Numbered from the stretch's first letter, positions 25,191 to 34,353 are shown. The stretch: 64,000 nucleotides of DNA from Pseudomonas sp. GR 6-02 (GCF_001655615.1 NZ_CP011567.1:496001-560000), one strand, 5' to 3'. Program-made: numbers and translations. Notes: generated by a model not told the origin, from the letters alone.

Positions 25191-26341
25191 GTCAACGGTC
25201 AAAGGTTCTGCAGTTGCAGCCGGACTACAACGTCAAAGCCCATGATTTTGCCGACCTCGCGGAGCAGATCGTCAAGGCCCTGCCGAGCGATCGCTATGAA
25301 GTGACCGCGGCGTTCCTGCGTGGCAAGCCCGGGCCTGGCGAGGCCGTAAGTCGCGCCGACCGTTCGGTGTATTTCGAGTTTTCCGACAAGTCCCTCAAGG
25401 GCATGCGCCTGCGCGCCATGTGGCAGTTGTACAAGTTTTGCCGCGCAGAAAAATTCGACGTGGTGATTTGCAATCGCTTCAAACCGGTAAACATGATGCT
25501 GGCGCTCAACCGTTGGTTGAAAGTACCGCTGTGCATCGGCATCTCCCACGGTTTTGGCGAGTACGACCGGTTTTACCGGCGCCGCCAGACCCAACGCCTG
25601 ATCGATCGCCATTGGCGCTTTGTCGGCGTGTCGCCAGCGGTCAAACAGTACCTGCTCGATTGCGACTGCGGCTTTACCGACCAGAATACCTACGCGATCA
25701 CCAACGCCATCGACATCGAGCAGGCTGAAGGTTTGCAGCACAGCCGCGAGCGTGCTCGCGAGTTATTGGGCATCGAGCCGTCGGTGCGCTTGATCGGTGC
25801 ATTGGGCCGGCTGGTGCCGGTCAAGGGCCACACCTACCTGCTGCAGGCCTTTGCCACCCTCAAGGACAAATACCCGAACACCCAACTGGCAATCATTGGT
25901 GCGGGGCGTGAAGAGTCGCGCCTGGCCGCCGAGATCGAGCGCCTTGGGCTGACCGGTCGTGCGCATTTGCTGGGTTTCAAGGAAAATGCCTTGCAGTATG
26001 TTCGGGCATTCGACATCTGGACCATGCCGTCCTTGGCTGAAGGCCTGGGGCTGGCATTGCTCGAGGGCATGAGCGGGCACCTGCCGGTAATCGCCTCGAA
26101 CGTACCGGCCATGTTGCCGCTGATTCAGGGCGCGGGCGGTCTGGCAATTACCCCGGCGGACGTGCCGACGCTGGTCGCAGCGCTGGAGAACTACCTGGGG
26201 CTGTCGGATGACGAGCTCAAGGCCAAGGGTGAACAGGCCTACCGCTATCTCCAGGAGCAACACGACATCGAGGTATTCCGCCAGGAGTACCTGAACCTGA
26301 TCGACTCCGGCTTGAGTCAAGCCCGCAGGGAGCAACCATGA
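25187..26341 (+). CDS. ssg: Cell-surface polysaccharide glycosyltransferase Ssg
   Basis: A 384-residue GT4-family enzyme in the place of PA5001 (ssg), which affects LPS, motility, phage sensitivity and surface attachment in Pseudomonas. It has LIGALGRLVPVKGHTYLLQA near residue 205 and the donor-site EX7E motif MPSLAEGLGLALLEGMSGHL near 285. It is distantly similar to the WapH-like gene at 20785 (shared ICNRFKP/AHRFKP and GISHGFGEY/GVHHAFGDY stretches), so the two may have arisen by duplication. The ATG at 25187 follows GGGGAGAG and overlaps the previous stop codon. Confidence 0.88.
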   Translation: MSQRSKVLQLQPDYNVKAHDFADLAEQIVKALPSDRYEVTAAFLRGKPGPGEAVSRADRSVYFEFSDKSLKGMRLRAMWQLYKFCRAEKFDVVICNRFKPVNMMLALNRWLKVPLCIGISHGFGEYDRFYRRRQTQRLIDRHWRFVGVSPAVKQYLLDCDCGFTDQNTYAITNAIDIEQAEGLQHSRERARELLGIEPSVRLIGALGRLVPVKGHTYLLQAFATLKDKYPNTQLAIIGAGREESRLAAEIERLGLTGRAHLLGFKENALQYVRAFDIWTMPSLAEGLGLALLEGMSGHLPVIASNVPAMLPLIQGAGGLAITPADVPTLVAALENYLGLSDDELKAKGEQAYRYLQEQHDIEVFRQEYLNLIDSGLSQARREQP

Positions 26342-27222
26342 ACGACGTGCAACCTCTCGTCACGGTCATCATCGCGTCGTACAACCACGGTCGCTATATC
26401 GAGGAAAGCATCCTCAGCGTCCTCACCCAGACCTACAAGAATATCGAGTTGCTGGTCATCGATGACGGCTCCAGCGATGACAGCGTCGAGCGCATCAATG
26501 CCTTGCAGGCGCAGCACGATTTCGATTTCCGGGTCCAGCAGAACCAGGGGCTGACCAACACCCTCAACGGCGCCATTGCGCGCTCAAAGGGCAGTTTGAT
26601 CGTGCCGTTCGGGTCCGATGACATCATGTTGCCGGAGCGCATCGCCACCCAGGTGGCGTATATGGATGGCAAGCCCGAGGTCGGGATCTGCGCCGGCAAC
26701 ATCGAACTGATCGACGCCGACGGCAATCTCTATCCGGAGAATCGTCAGCGTCGCGATGTGCCGTTCCGTCGTCTGGATTTCGATGACATGTTCCTGGAGC
26801 GCAAGCCTTATCCGCCGGCGCCGACCCTGATGATTCGCCGTGAAGCGCTGGACAAGGTAGGCGGCTTCGATCCGAACATTCGCCTGGAGGACTTGCTGAT
26901 CGAGTTGAAGGTGACCCGCGCCGGTTACTTCATCGATGGCCTGAATGTGCTGATGGCGCGCTATCGCAAGCACGCCACCAACTCCTACAAGAATAACCGC
27001 TTCATGATCGACAACATCCTGCGCTCCTACGCGCTGTTCAGCGATCATCCGCTGTACGACGAGGTGCGCTACAAATTCCTCAGCTCGATGTTCCTGAAAA
27101 CCTCCAATCGCGACCGCAAGCTGGCGCGCGAACTGCTGGCGCAGATACCGTTCAAGGCCTGGAACAAGAAGACCTGGCGCGGCCTGGGGCGGCTGTATTT
27201 CTCACCGCTGGAAAAAGACTGA
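26338..27222 (+). CDS. wapR: Core rhamnosyltransferase WapR
   Basis: A 294-residue GT2-family glycosyltransferase with the classic N-terminal fold VTVIIASYNHGRYIEESI, LVIDDGSSDDS near residue 43 and the DxD-like FGSDDIMLPER near 95. In P. aeruginosa WapR adds the 1,3-linked L-rhamnose that makes the core able to accept O antigen, and the gene next to waaL supports this role here. It overlaps ssg by four bases and ends the operon. Confidence 0.87.
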   Translation: MNDVQPLVTVIIASYNHGRYIEESILSVLTQTYKNIELLVIDDGSSDDSVERINALQAQHDFDFRVQQNQGLTNTLNGAIARSKGSLIVPFGSDDIMLPERIATQVAYMDGKPEVGICAGNIELIDADGNLYPENRQRRDVPFRRLDFDDMFLERKPYPPAPTLMIRREALDKVGGFDPNIRLEDLLIELKVTRAGYFIDGLNVLMARYRKHATNSYKNNRFMIDNILRSYALFSDHPLYDEVRYKFLSSMFLKTSNRDRKLARELLAQIPFKAWNKKTWRGLGRLYFSPLEKD

Positions 27223-27248
27223 GCCCACCCTGAGACGCGCAGCCATCG

Positions 27249-27276
27249 ATGCCGGTATAGCGGCCCTCACCGGCAT
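27249..27276. terminator. Hairpin between convergent wapR and waaL
   Basis: ATGCCGGT (27249-27256) pairs with ACCGGCAT (27269-27276) over a 12-base loop. It starts 27 bases after the wapR stop. No T run follows, so it is a candidate only. Confidence 0.45.
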
Positions 27277-27356
27277 GCCTGAGGTGTCGGGAACAGGGCG
27301 GCGGTCACGATGGCCAGCAGGTAGGCCGCCAGCGCAATGAACGGGTTGGTTTCGAC
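27267..27356 (-). pseudogene. Possible remnant of a membrane protein C-terminus
   Basis: Read on the minus strand just after the waaL stop, in a different frame, codons from 27356 to a TGA at 27267-27269 encode 29 residues with one good membrane helix (NPFIALAAYLLAIVTAALF) and a short tail (PTPQACR). No start codon or ribosome site is seen. It may be the tail of a lost gene, or chance. Confidence 0.25.
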
Positions 27357-27358
27357 TA

Positions 27359-29224
27359 TTAATGAGCCCGGGCGGGATGACTCCCGGTCAGTACTTGCCT
27401 GTGTAGGTTATCCACTGCAGATTTCGACGCCATCACGGCGTAGCCCTGAAGTAGCGCGCCAAAGTGGTCTTCGAACAGCCAGCGTCGATCCACGGCGTAA
27501 CGCTGCATATGGCGCAGATTGCGCTTGCGCAGGGACAGGCTCAGCGATGACGGATAGATGCGCATGTCCGCCAGATCGATCAGGCCGAACTCACCGTCAT
27601 CCAGTACCAGTACATTGCCCAGGTGCAGTGACCGGAAATAGACACCTTGTTCATGCAGTTGCGCCATGAACTTGCCGAAACGCTCAACCAGCGCCTGACG
27701 CACCGCGGGCGCGGTGATGCCTTGAAGAACCTGACGCAAAGTGCTGCCCGGCAGCGGCGAATAGTGTACGGCACTGCTACCGTCCTTGAGTCGATACAGG
27801 TCCAGAATTTGCGGGGTCGGGATACCCAGGTTGCGCAATTGCTCGCTGTTGGCGGCAAACCGTTCGGAATAGGGGTTGAAGCTACCCGAGGTGTACCAGC
27901 GACGGCGGCGGAACAGCTTGAGGAAGCTGCCATCGACCAGGCGCAGGACTTTTGGCCCCAGCCCGTCTTCCTCGATCACCTGGGCACTGGCGGTCAACTG
28001 TTGCAGGGCGGCCGGCGTCAAGGTCCTGATTGGCATTGCCAATAGGCGTCTGGCCCGTTGGTTGATGCTTAATGCGGCGATCAGCGCCAGCGGAATCCAC
28101 AGCAAAAACCAGTGCTCCTTGGGCCGGGAAATGATACCGCCGCCTTCGGTCAGGCCGGCGCCGATGCCGAATACCAGCCAGGTCGAGGCGATGATGAACA
28201 ACGGCTGCAGGCGATACCGCCAGCTATTCAGCAAGCACCGGACCTGGAAGAACAGCCACGGCAGCAAGCCGAAAATACCAACGTAATAGAGCACCCCCAA
28301 GGCGAAGCTATGAGGCTCCTGCAAGGTGTAGCCGATACCGGGGTCGAGAGTCAGGGTGGCGTTGTAGCCATGACCGATCCACGGGTGCTCGGCAATTTTT
28401 TGCAGGGCCAGCTGCCAGATTTCAAAGCGATAGGAGTCGCCGCGCTCGACGATCATCTGCGAAAACAGTACGGCAACCGCTGCGCCACCGATCAACAGGG
28501 TACCCAGCAATACGAAAGAACGACGGTTCCAGCTGATGAAACTCAGCCATAACGCAGCCAGTGTCAAAGCAACCAGCGGGGTTCTGGAGCCGGTGGCGAT
28601 CACCGTGGCGAACATGATCGCCATCGCCGGGATGCTCAGCCAGAGCATCTGGCGACGCTTGCAGGTCATGCTCACGCTCAGCCAGTAGGTACAAAAAAAG
28701 CCGAATACGTGGGAGCTGAGCAGTGGGTTGTCGAATGCGCCGCTCCCGATCAGGCGCATGCCCGGCTCGTAGTGGCGGGTAAACATGAACAGGTTGTAGG
28801 CCGACGCGATCAGCCCGACCATTGCGGCACTGAACAGCAGGGGCTGGATGATCTCGCTTCGGTAGCGCACCAGCAGGTAGCAGCCAGCGAACAACAGCAG
28901 GGTGTGCAAAGCGGGTTTGAACTGACCGGTGACGCTTTGATCCATCGGCGGCCCCCAGCTCAGGCTGAGCAAGGCCCAGGCGGCGAACAACAGCACCGCG
29001 ACGAAGATCGGTTCGCGCAGCAACTCTTTGAGTTCGCGGGGGCGCAGGCACAGGACAATAAACGATGGGATGCTGAACAGGCCATAAAACATCTTGTGAT
29101 GCAGGCTGCGACCAGGCAGAAAGAACATCGCGCACAGCAGCAGGAAGTAGCCGAGTGGAAGAATCCAGAGGCAAATGAAATCGAAGACTCGATTGGATGT
29201 GTTGTTGAAGCCACTGAGTTGCAT
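27359..29224 (-). CDS. waaL: O-antigen ligase fused to an LPS-kinase-like domain
   Basis: A predicted 621-residue protein. The first 390 residues are a polytopic membrane protein of the Wzy/WaaL type (hydrophobic segments from FICLWILPLGYFLLLCAMFF to FIIASTWLVFGIGAGLTEGG, with a periplasmic loop containing GHGYNATLTLDPGIGY). From about residue 405 a cytoplasmic kinase-like domain follows (SFLKLFRRRRWYTSG as lysine region, FRSLHLGNVLVL near 528, FGLIDLADMRI). In PAO1 ligase (PA4999) and kinase (PA4998) are, as I recall, separate neighbouring genes. In the catalytic loop the usual HxD reads FRS, so the Asp is a Ser. The ATG at 29224 is the best start, although its ribosome site is weak. It joins O polysaccharide to lipid A-core in the periplasm. 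Confidence 0.82.
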   Translation of the reverse strand: MQLSGFNNTSNRVFDFICLWILPLGYFLLLCAMFFLPGRSLHHKMFYGLFSIPSFIVLCLRPRELKELLREPIFVAVLLFAAWALLSLSWGPPMDQSVTGQFKPALHTLLLFAGCYLLVRYRSEIIQPLLFSAAMVGLIASAYNLFMFTRHYEPGMRLIGSGAFDNPLLSSHVFGFFCTYWLSVSMTCKRRQMLWLSIPAMAIMFATVIATGSRTPLVALTLAALWLSFISWNRRSFVLLGTLLIGGAAVAVLFSQMIVERGDSYRFEIWQLALQKIAEHPWIGHGYNATLTLDPGIGYTLQEPHSFALGVLYYVGIFGLLPWLFFQVRCLLNSWRYRLQPLFIIASTWLVFGIGAGLTEGGGIISRPKEHWFLLWIPLALIAALSINQRARRLLAMPIRTLTPAALQQLTASAQVIEEDGLGPKVLRLVDGSFLKLFRRRRWYTSGSFNPYSERFAANSEQLRNLGIPTPQILDLYRLKDGSSAVHYSPLPGSTLRQVLQGITAPAVRQALVERFGKFMAQLHEQGVYFRSLHLGNVLVLDDGEFGLIDLADMRIYPSSLSLSLRKRNLRHMQRYAVDRRWLFEDHFGALLQGYAVMASKSAVDNLHRQVLTGSHPARAH

Positions 29225-29318
29225 GCTGAGAGATTCAATCCTGAAGTTGATCGGCCATTTGGGGTGATGGCTATTTGATGTTGAATTCTGACGCTTAACA
29301 ATAACAGCCTTTATGCGA

Positions 29319-29347
29319 TTGCCAGAACCCTGAAGAAGCTGTGCTAA
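29319..29347 (+). promoter_or_regulatory. Possible msbA promoter
   Basis: TTGCCA (29319-29324) with a 17-base spacer to TGCTAA (29342-29347), in the divergent gap between waaL and msbA and 34 bases before the msbA start. The -10 is weak. Confidence 0.35.
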
Positions 29348-29380
29348 AGTCAGCGTCCTTTTTATCGACATTCGCGTGAT

Positions 29381-31183
29381 ATGACCGACTCCAGTCTCTC
29401 CGCAAGCCCATCGAGCTTGAAAATTTACTTCCGCCTGCTCAGCTATGTCCGGCCGTACATCAGCCTGTTCCTGATCAGCATTGTCGGTTTTCTGATTTTC
29501 GCTTCGACTCAGCCAATGCTCGGGTACATCCTCAAGTATTTCGTCGACGGCCTGTCCAATCCCGAAGCGGCGCTCTTTCCAACCGTACCGTACCTGCGTG
29601 ATCTGCAACTGCTGCAGGCCGTGCCTTTGCTGATCATCCTGATTGCAGCGTGGCAGGGGCTCGGATCTTATCTGGGCAACTACTTTCTGGCCAAGGTTTC
29701 CCTCGGACTTGTCCACGACTTGCGTGTGCAGTTGTTCAACAATCTGCTGGTCTTGCCCAACCGTTATTTCGACAAGCATAACTCGGGTCATCTGATTTCG
29801 CGCATCACCTTCAACGTAACCATGGTCACGGGGGCGGCTACAGATGCGATCAAGGTCGTAATCCGTGAAGGCATGACGGTGGCGTTCCTGTTCGCCTCGC
29901 TGCTGTTCATGAACTGGCGCCTGACGCTGGTCATGGTTGCGATCCTGCCGTTGATCGCCTTTATGGTGCGCACCGCCAGCAAGAAATTCCGTAAACAGAG
30001 CAAGAAGATCCAGGCTGCCATGGGGGACGTGACCCACGTGGCCTCGGAAACGATCCAGGGCTATCGCGTGGTGCGCAGCTTCGGCGGCGAAGTCTATGAA
30101 GAAAGGCGTTTCTTCAATGCCAGCCAGGGCAACACCGACAAGCAATTGCGCATGACTCGCACCGGCGCTATCTATACGCCGCTGTTGCAGCTGGTGATCT
30201 ACACCGCCATGGCGGTGCTGATGTTCCTGGTGTTGTTCCTGCGCGGAGATGCGTCCGCCGGTGACATGGTGGCCTACATCACTCTGGCAGGCCTGCTGCC
30301 GAAGCCGATCCGCCAATTGTCTGAAGTCAGCTCGACCATCCAGAAAGGTGTGGCCGGCGCCGAGAGTATCTTCGAGCAACTGGACGTCGAACCCGAAGTC
30401 GATAACGGCACCATCGAGCGCGATGCCGTCAGCGGTCGTCTGGATGTGCGTCACTTGAGCTTCACTTACCCGGGCACCGATCGCCAGGTACTCGATGACA
30501 TCAGTTTCTCGGTCGAGCCGGGGCAAATGGTGGCATTGGTGGGGCGTTCGGGCAGCGGCAAGTCGACATTGGCCAACCTGATTCCGCGCTTCTATCACCA
30601 CGACAAGGGCGAGATCCTGATCGATGGCGTTGAAGTGGAACAGTACAAGCTGCTGAACCTGCGCAGGCACATCGCCCAGGTGACCCAGCATGTGACGCTG
30701 TTCAGCGACACCGTGGCCAACAACATTGCGTATGGCGATCTGGCTGGGGCTCCCCGCGAAGACATCGAGAAGGCGGCAAGAGACGCCTACGCGATGGACT
30801 TCATTGCGCAGTTGCCCGAAGGCCTGGACACCCAGGTCGGCGAGAACGGCGTGTTGCTGTCCGGCGGTCAACGTCAGCGTCTGGCAATTGCCCGGGCCTT
30901 GCTGAAGAATGCACCGTTGCTGATTCTCGACGAAGCCACTTCGGCCCTCGATACCGAATCCGAGCGGCATATTCAGGCTGCGCTGGATCAGGTCATGAAA
31001 GGTCGAACGACGCTGGTCATCGCTCACCGGTTGTCGACCATCGAGAAGGCTGACCTGATTCTGGTCATGGATCAGGGCCGGATCGTCGAGCGCGGCACCC
31101 ATGCCGAGCTTCTGGCGCAGAATGGCTACTACGCCCGCCTGAACGCCATGGGCCTCGACGCCCCGGCTGAAGACATCGCCTGA
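29381..31183 (+). CDS. msbA: Lipid A-core flippase MsbA
   Basis: An ABC exporter half-transporter that flips lipid A-core across the inner membrane. The 600-residue protein has six N-terminal membrane helices (to about 330) and a C-terminal ATPase with Walker A GRSGSGKST near residue 388, signature LSGGQRQRLA near 493, and Walker B LLILDEATSALD near 510, followed by the H-loop VIAHRLST. It works as a homodimer. It is divergent from waaL and followed by a hairpin before the sulfotransferase gene. Confidence 0.96.
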   Translation: MTDSSLSASPSSLKIYFRLLSYVRPYISLFLISIVGFLIFASTQPMLGYILKYFVDGLSNPEAALFPTVPYLRDLQLLQAVPLLIILIAAWQGLGSYLGNYFLAKVSLGLVHDLRVQLFNNLLVLPNRYFDKHNSGHLISRITFNVTMVTGAATDAIKVVIREGMTVAFLFASLLFMNWRLTLVMVAILPLIAFMVRTASKKFRKQSKKIQAAMGDVTHVASETIQGYRVVRSFGGEVYEERRFFNASQGNTDKQLRMTRTGAIYTPLLQLVIYTAMAVLMFLVLFLRGDASAGDMVAYITLAGLLPKPIRQLSEVSSTIQKGVAGAESIFEQLDVEPEVDNGTIERDAVSGRLDVRHLSFTYPGTDRQVLDDISFSVEPGQMVALVGRSGSGKSTLANLIPRFYHHDKGEILIDGVEVEQYKLLNLRRHIAQVTQHVTLFSDTVANNIAYGDLAGAPREDIEKAARDAYAMDFIAQLPEGLDTQVGENGVLLSGGQRQRLAIARALLKNAPLLILDEATSALDTESERHIQAALDQVMKGRTTLVIAHRLSTIEKADLILVMDQGRIVERGTHAELLAQNGYYARLNAMGLDAPAEDIA

Positions 31184-31189
31184 TTCGAT

Positions 31190-31216
31190 GCAAGGGTGAG
31201 CCCTGCTCACCCTTGC
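31190..31216 (+). terminator. Hairpin after msbA
   Basis: A perfect 12-bp stem GCAAGGGTGAGC/GCTCACCCTTGC with a 3-base loop, beginning seven bases after the msbA stop codon. No T run follows. It separates msbA from the sulfotransferase-cysC pair. Confidence 0.6.
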
Positions 31217-31368
31217 GTTCACCGGCGTGCAACGCGTCCGGTGGATTGTATCCAGACCTTTACGCTTCTTGACCAAACCGGAATAAATCTCGGCAACGCG
31301 CTTGTTAAGGTTCCTGAACGAACTTTGACTTCAATCGAGGGGGGCAACCCTTTCGCGCGGGTACTGCC

Positions 31369-32073
31369 ATGCTGCAACGTTATCTCTGGAAGCTCTTGCC
31401 CAAGCCGCAGCGGGCTTTCCTGCTGGGACGCCTGTCGGTCGTGGACCGTCAGGTGATCAACAAGTCGATGTCGGCCAGCCTGAGCTTCCCACGGGCCTTC
31501 GAGCAGCGTTCCTGTCTATTCATTCATGTTCCCAAGTGTGCCGGGAGCAGCGTATGTGCGGCGATGTTCGATGGGTGGAGCCCCGGGCACTTGCCGTTGT
31601 ACTGGTACGAGCAGCAATTTCCCGAGCAGTTTGCCGCCAGTTTCAAGTTCGCCTTCGTTCGTGATCCGCTGGAAAGGGCCTACTCGGCTTATGCTTTTTT
31701 GCGCGGCAATGAGTTGGGCCGGCGCGATCAGGCGGCGCAGAGGCTGGTCTGCCACTACCGCGACTTCGATGATTTCGTCGCTCGCTGGCTGCATTCGGAG
31801 ACCATCAGCCGACAAATGCATTTTGCCGCGCAAACGGATTTTCTGACCGACTCCCTGGGGCATCTGGCCCTGGACTTCATTGGCTACCAGGAGCATCTGG
31901 AGCGGGATTTTCGCCTGGTCTGCGAACAGGTGGGTCACTGGGCGGTGTTGCCTCACGTCAACGGCTCGCAACAGCGGCGTCCGATGCTTGCCCGCGATTT
32001 CTGCTCGGTGCGTACCCGTCGGCTGGTGCGGCGGGTGTACCAGCGCGATTACGAAATGCTCGGTTATGAATGA
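31369..32073 (+). CDS. PAPS-dependent sulfotransferase family protein
   Basis: A 234-residue protein with the two nucleotide motifs of the carbohydrate sulfotransferase 2 family. These are the 5'-phosphosulfate loop [13 protein letters not shown] near residue 52 (compare IPKTGGTS) and the 3'-phosphate motif [13 protein letters not shown] near 101 (RDPxxRxxSxY). No signal peptide or membrane segment is evident, so it should act in the cytoplasm on a sugar or lipid-linked acceptor. Its partner cysC starts eight bases inside it and would supply the sulfate donor. The place between msbA and hldE suggests a role in LPS or another surface glycan. The acceptor is unknown. The start ATG has no strong ribosome site; the GGGGGG run lies 20 bases upstream. 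Confidence 0.8.
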   Translation: MLQRYLWKLLPKPQRAFLLGRLSVVDRQVINKSMSASLSFPRAFEQRSCLFIHVPKCAGSSVCAAMFDGWSPGHLPLYWYEQQFPEQFAASFKFAFVRDPLERAYSAYAFLRGNELGRRDQAAQRLVCHYRDFDDFVARWLHSETISRQMHFAAQTDFLTDSLGHLALDFIGYQEHLERDFRLVCEQVGHWAVLPHVNGSQQRRPMLARDFCSVRTRRLVRRVYQRDYEMLGYE

Positions 32074-32671
32074 GCCCCTGTCGATACCTGTTCCAGAGAT
32101 CAGGCCTTACGATCTGTCACTGTCGAACCGCGACCGCGCCGCAATCAAATTCCAGCACCCGCGTTGCCTGTGGTTGACGGGCCTGTCGGGCGCGGGCAAG
32201 TCGACCCTGGCCAATGCACTGGAGTTGCAACTCAATCGGCGCGGGCTGCACACGTTCCTGCTCGATGGCGACAACCTGCGCAATGGCCTGTGTCGTGACT
32301 TGGGAATGAGTGCTGAGTGTCGCCGGGAAAACATCCGGCGCATGGCCGAGGTGGCACGGCTGATGGTCGACGCCGGTTTGATTGTGATTGTTGCGGCGAT
32401 CTCGCCGTTTCGCGCAGAGCGTGATGCCGCTCGTCGGTTGTTCGCTGAGGGCGATTTCATCGAGGTATACGTGAGCACGCCGTTCGCGGTGTGCGCGCAA
32501 CGGGACCCCAAAGGTTTGTATCAAGCGGCCCGCCAAGGGCGGATCAAGAACTTCACTGGCATCGACAGCCCTTATGAGGCACCGCTGACGGCTGAGTGCG
32601 AGATCGACACCCAGGTGCTGCAACGTGAGGACGCTTGCCATCGTTTATCGCAATTTCTGCTCAATAAATGA
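32066..32671 (+). CDS. cysC: Adenylyl-sulfate (APS) kinase
   Basis: It phosphorylates adenosine 5'-phosphosulfate to PAPS, the universal sulfate donor. The 201-residue protein is a full-length stand-alone CysC with the P-loop [11 protein letters not shown] near residue 38, [16 protein letters not shown], the substrate lid [15 protein letters not shown], and the family-typical [20 protein letters not shown] and [10 protein letters not shown]. In Pseudomonas the assimilatory enzyme is normally the CysNC fusion, so a separate copy is best read as dedicated to the sulfotransferase. ATG at 32066 overlaps the sulfotransferase stop by eight bases, which means coupled translation and roughly equal amounts. 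Confidence 0.92.
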   Translation: MNEPLSIPVPEIRPYDLSLSNRDRAAIKFQHPRCLWLTGLSGAGKSTLANALELQLNRRGLHTFLLDGDNLRNGLCRDLGMSAECRRENIRRMAEVARLMVDAGLIVIVAAISPFRAERDAARRLFAEGDFIEVYVSTPFAVCAQRDPKGLYQAARQGRIKNFTGIDSPYEAPLTAECEIDTQVLQREDACHRLSQFLLNK

Positions 32672-32773
32672 ACAGAATTCCCTGCCGATTCATCCGGTTG
32701 CAGCCGCCCCGCAAGCCAGCGCCAACCCTGTGTTAATATCGCGCCCCTGTTCATTTTGTATGTGGGTTGCTCC

Positions 32774-34195
32774 ATGAAGTTGTCCATGCCGCGATTCAAT
32801 CAAGCCCCTGTCTTGGTGGTCGGCGATGTCATGCTCGACCGTTACTGGCATGGTGGTACCTCACGGATCTCCCCTGAGGCGCCGGTACCGGTCGTCAAGG
32901 TCGAGCACATCGAGGACCGCCCGGGCGGTGCCGCCAACGTTGCCTTGAACATTGCCGCGCTCGGTGCGCCGGCCTCGCTGGTCGGCGTGACCGGCGACGA
33001 CGAAGCCGCCGACAGCCTGGTCAATAGCCTCAAGGGTGCCGGCGTGCGGGCATTGTTCCAGCGCATTGCGCACCAGCCGACCATCGTCAAGCTGCGGGTC
33101 ATGAGCCGTCACCAGCAATTGCTGCGTATCGACTTCGAAGAGCCTTTCGCAACTGACGCCCTGGCGCTGGGCGAGCAAGTCGACGAATTGCTCGAAGGCA
33201 TCAAGGTGTTGGTGCTGTCCGACTATGGCAAAGGCGCGCTGAAAAACCATCAGGTGCTGATCCAGGCCGCCCGTGCCCGTGGCATTCCGGTGCTGGCCGA
33301 CCCCAAGGGCAAGGATTTCTCGATCTACCGTGGCGCGAGCCTGATCACCCCGAACCTCAGCGAGTTCGAAACCATCGTCGGCGGTTGCGCCGATGAGCAC
33401 GAACTGGTGAGCAAGGGCGCGCAGCTGATGCACGACCTCGACCTCGGTGCATTGCTGGTAACCCGTGGCGAGCACGGCATGACCTTGCTGCGCCCGGATC
33501 ATCCGGCGCTGCACCTGCCGGCCCGTGCCCGTGAAGTGTTCGACGTGACCGGCGCCGGCGACACGGTGATTTCTACCCTGGCGGCGGCGATCGCCGCTGG
33601 CGAAGAGCTGCCCCACGCGGTGGCCCTGGCCAACCTGGCGGCGGGCATCGTGGTCGGCAAGCTCGGTACCGCGGCCATCAGCGCACCGGAACTGCGTCGT
33701 GCGATCCAGCGTGAGGAAGGCTCCGAGCGCGGTGTGCTGGGCCTCGAGCAGTTGCTGCTGGCGGTCGATGACGCGCGAGCGCACAAAGAGAAGATCGTGT
33801 TCACCAACGGTTGCTTCGACATCCTGCATGCCGGCCACGTGACTTACCTCGAACAGGCGCGCGCCCAAGGTGATCGCCTTATCGTGGCGGTCAATGACGA
33901 TGCGTCGGTGAGTCGCTTGAAAGGGCCGGGTCGGCCGATCAACAGCGTCGACCGTCGCATGGCGGTGCTGGCAGGTTTAGGCGCCGTCGATTGGGTGATC
34001 AGCTTCTCTGAAGGCACCCCGGAAAACCTGCTGCGTGCGGTCAAGCCGGATGTACTGGTCAAGGGCGGTGATTACGGGATCGACCAAGTGGTTGGCGCGG
34101 ACATCGTCAGCGCTTACGGCGGGACCGTGAAAGTGCTGGGGCTGGTGGAAAACAGCTCGACCACGGCGATTGTCGAGAAGATTCGCAATCACTGA
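32774..34195 (+). CDS. hldE: Bifunctional heptose 7-phosphate kinase / heptose 1-phosphate adenylyltransferase
   Basis: It makes ADP-heptose for the WaaC and WaaF transferases in two steps. The 473-residue protein has a ribokinase-type domain (about 1-320: GDVMLDRYWHGGTSRISPE, GGAANVALN, and the catalytic anion hole DVTGAGDTVISTLAAAI near residue 262) and a C-terminal nucleotidyltransferase domain with FTNGCFDILHAGHVTYL near 347 (HxGH motif). MKLSMPRFNQAP at 32774 is the usual Pseudomonas start; an in-frame ATG six codons upstream (32756) is less likely. A REPIN follows the stop. Confidence 0.95.
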   Translation: MKLSMPRFNQAPVLVVGDVMLDRYWHGGTSRISPEAPVPVVKVEHIEDRPGGAANVALNIAALGAPASLVGVTGDDEAADSLVNSLKGAGVRALFQRIAHQPTIVKLRVMSRHQQLLRIDFEEPFATDALALGEQVDELLEGIKVLVLSDYGKGALKNHQVLIQAARARGIPVLADPKGKDFSIYRGASLITPNLSEFETIVGGCADEHELVSKGAQLMHDLDLGALLVTRGEHGMTLLRPDHPALHLPARAREVFDVTGAGDTVISTLAAAIAAGEELPHAVALANLAAGIVVGKLGTAAISAPELRRAIQREEGSERGVLGLEQLLLAVDDARAHKEKIVFTNGCFDILHAGHVTYLEQARAQGDRLIVAVNDDASVSRLKGPGRPINSVDRRMAVLAGLGAVDWVISFSEGTPENLLRAVKPDVLVKGGDYGIDQVVGADIVSAYGGTVKVLGLVENSSTTAIVEKIRNH

Positions 34196-34213
34196 TTTTG
34201 GATGAGGGCTTGC

Positions 34214-34347
34214 TGTGGCGAGGGGGCTTGCCCCCCGTTCGGCTGCGAAGCAGTCGTAAAACCTCCCGCTGCGATATGTCAGTAAAACCGCGGTGACCGG
34301 ATCAGGGGTCGCTTCGCGGCCCAACGGGGGCAAGCCCCCTCGCCACA
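34214..34347. repeat. REPIN (paired REP palindromes), copy 2
   Basis: 134 bases, bounded by TGTGGCGAGGGGGCTTGCCC and an inverted copy ending in CCCCCTCGCCACA. The inner hairpins (GGCTGCGAAGCAGTC; GTCGCTTCGCGGC) match the layout of the copies at 11126 and 43992. It lies between the convergent genes hldE and 34354-35319, ending six bases before the stop codon of the latter. Confidence 0.85.
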
Positions 34348-34353
34348 AGTGTT

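Noticed and set aside
29225..31276. Upstream extension of the waaL frame across msbA
   Set aside because: The extension is antisense to msbA and has no membrane or enzyme pattern. The WaaL domain starts at about 29224.
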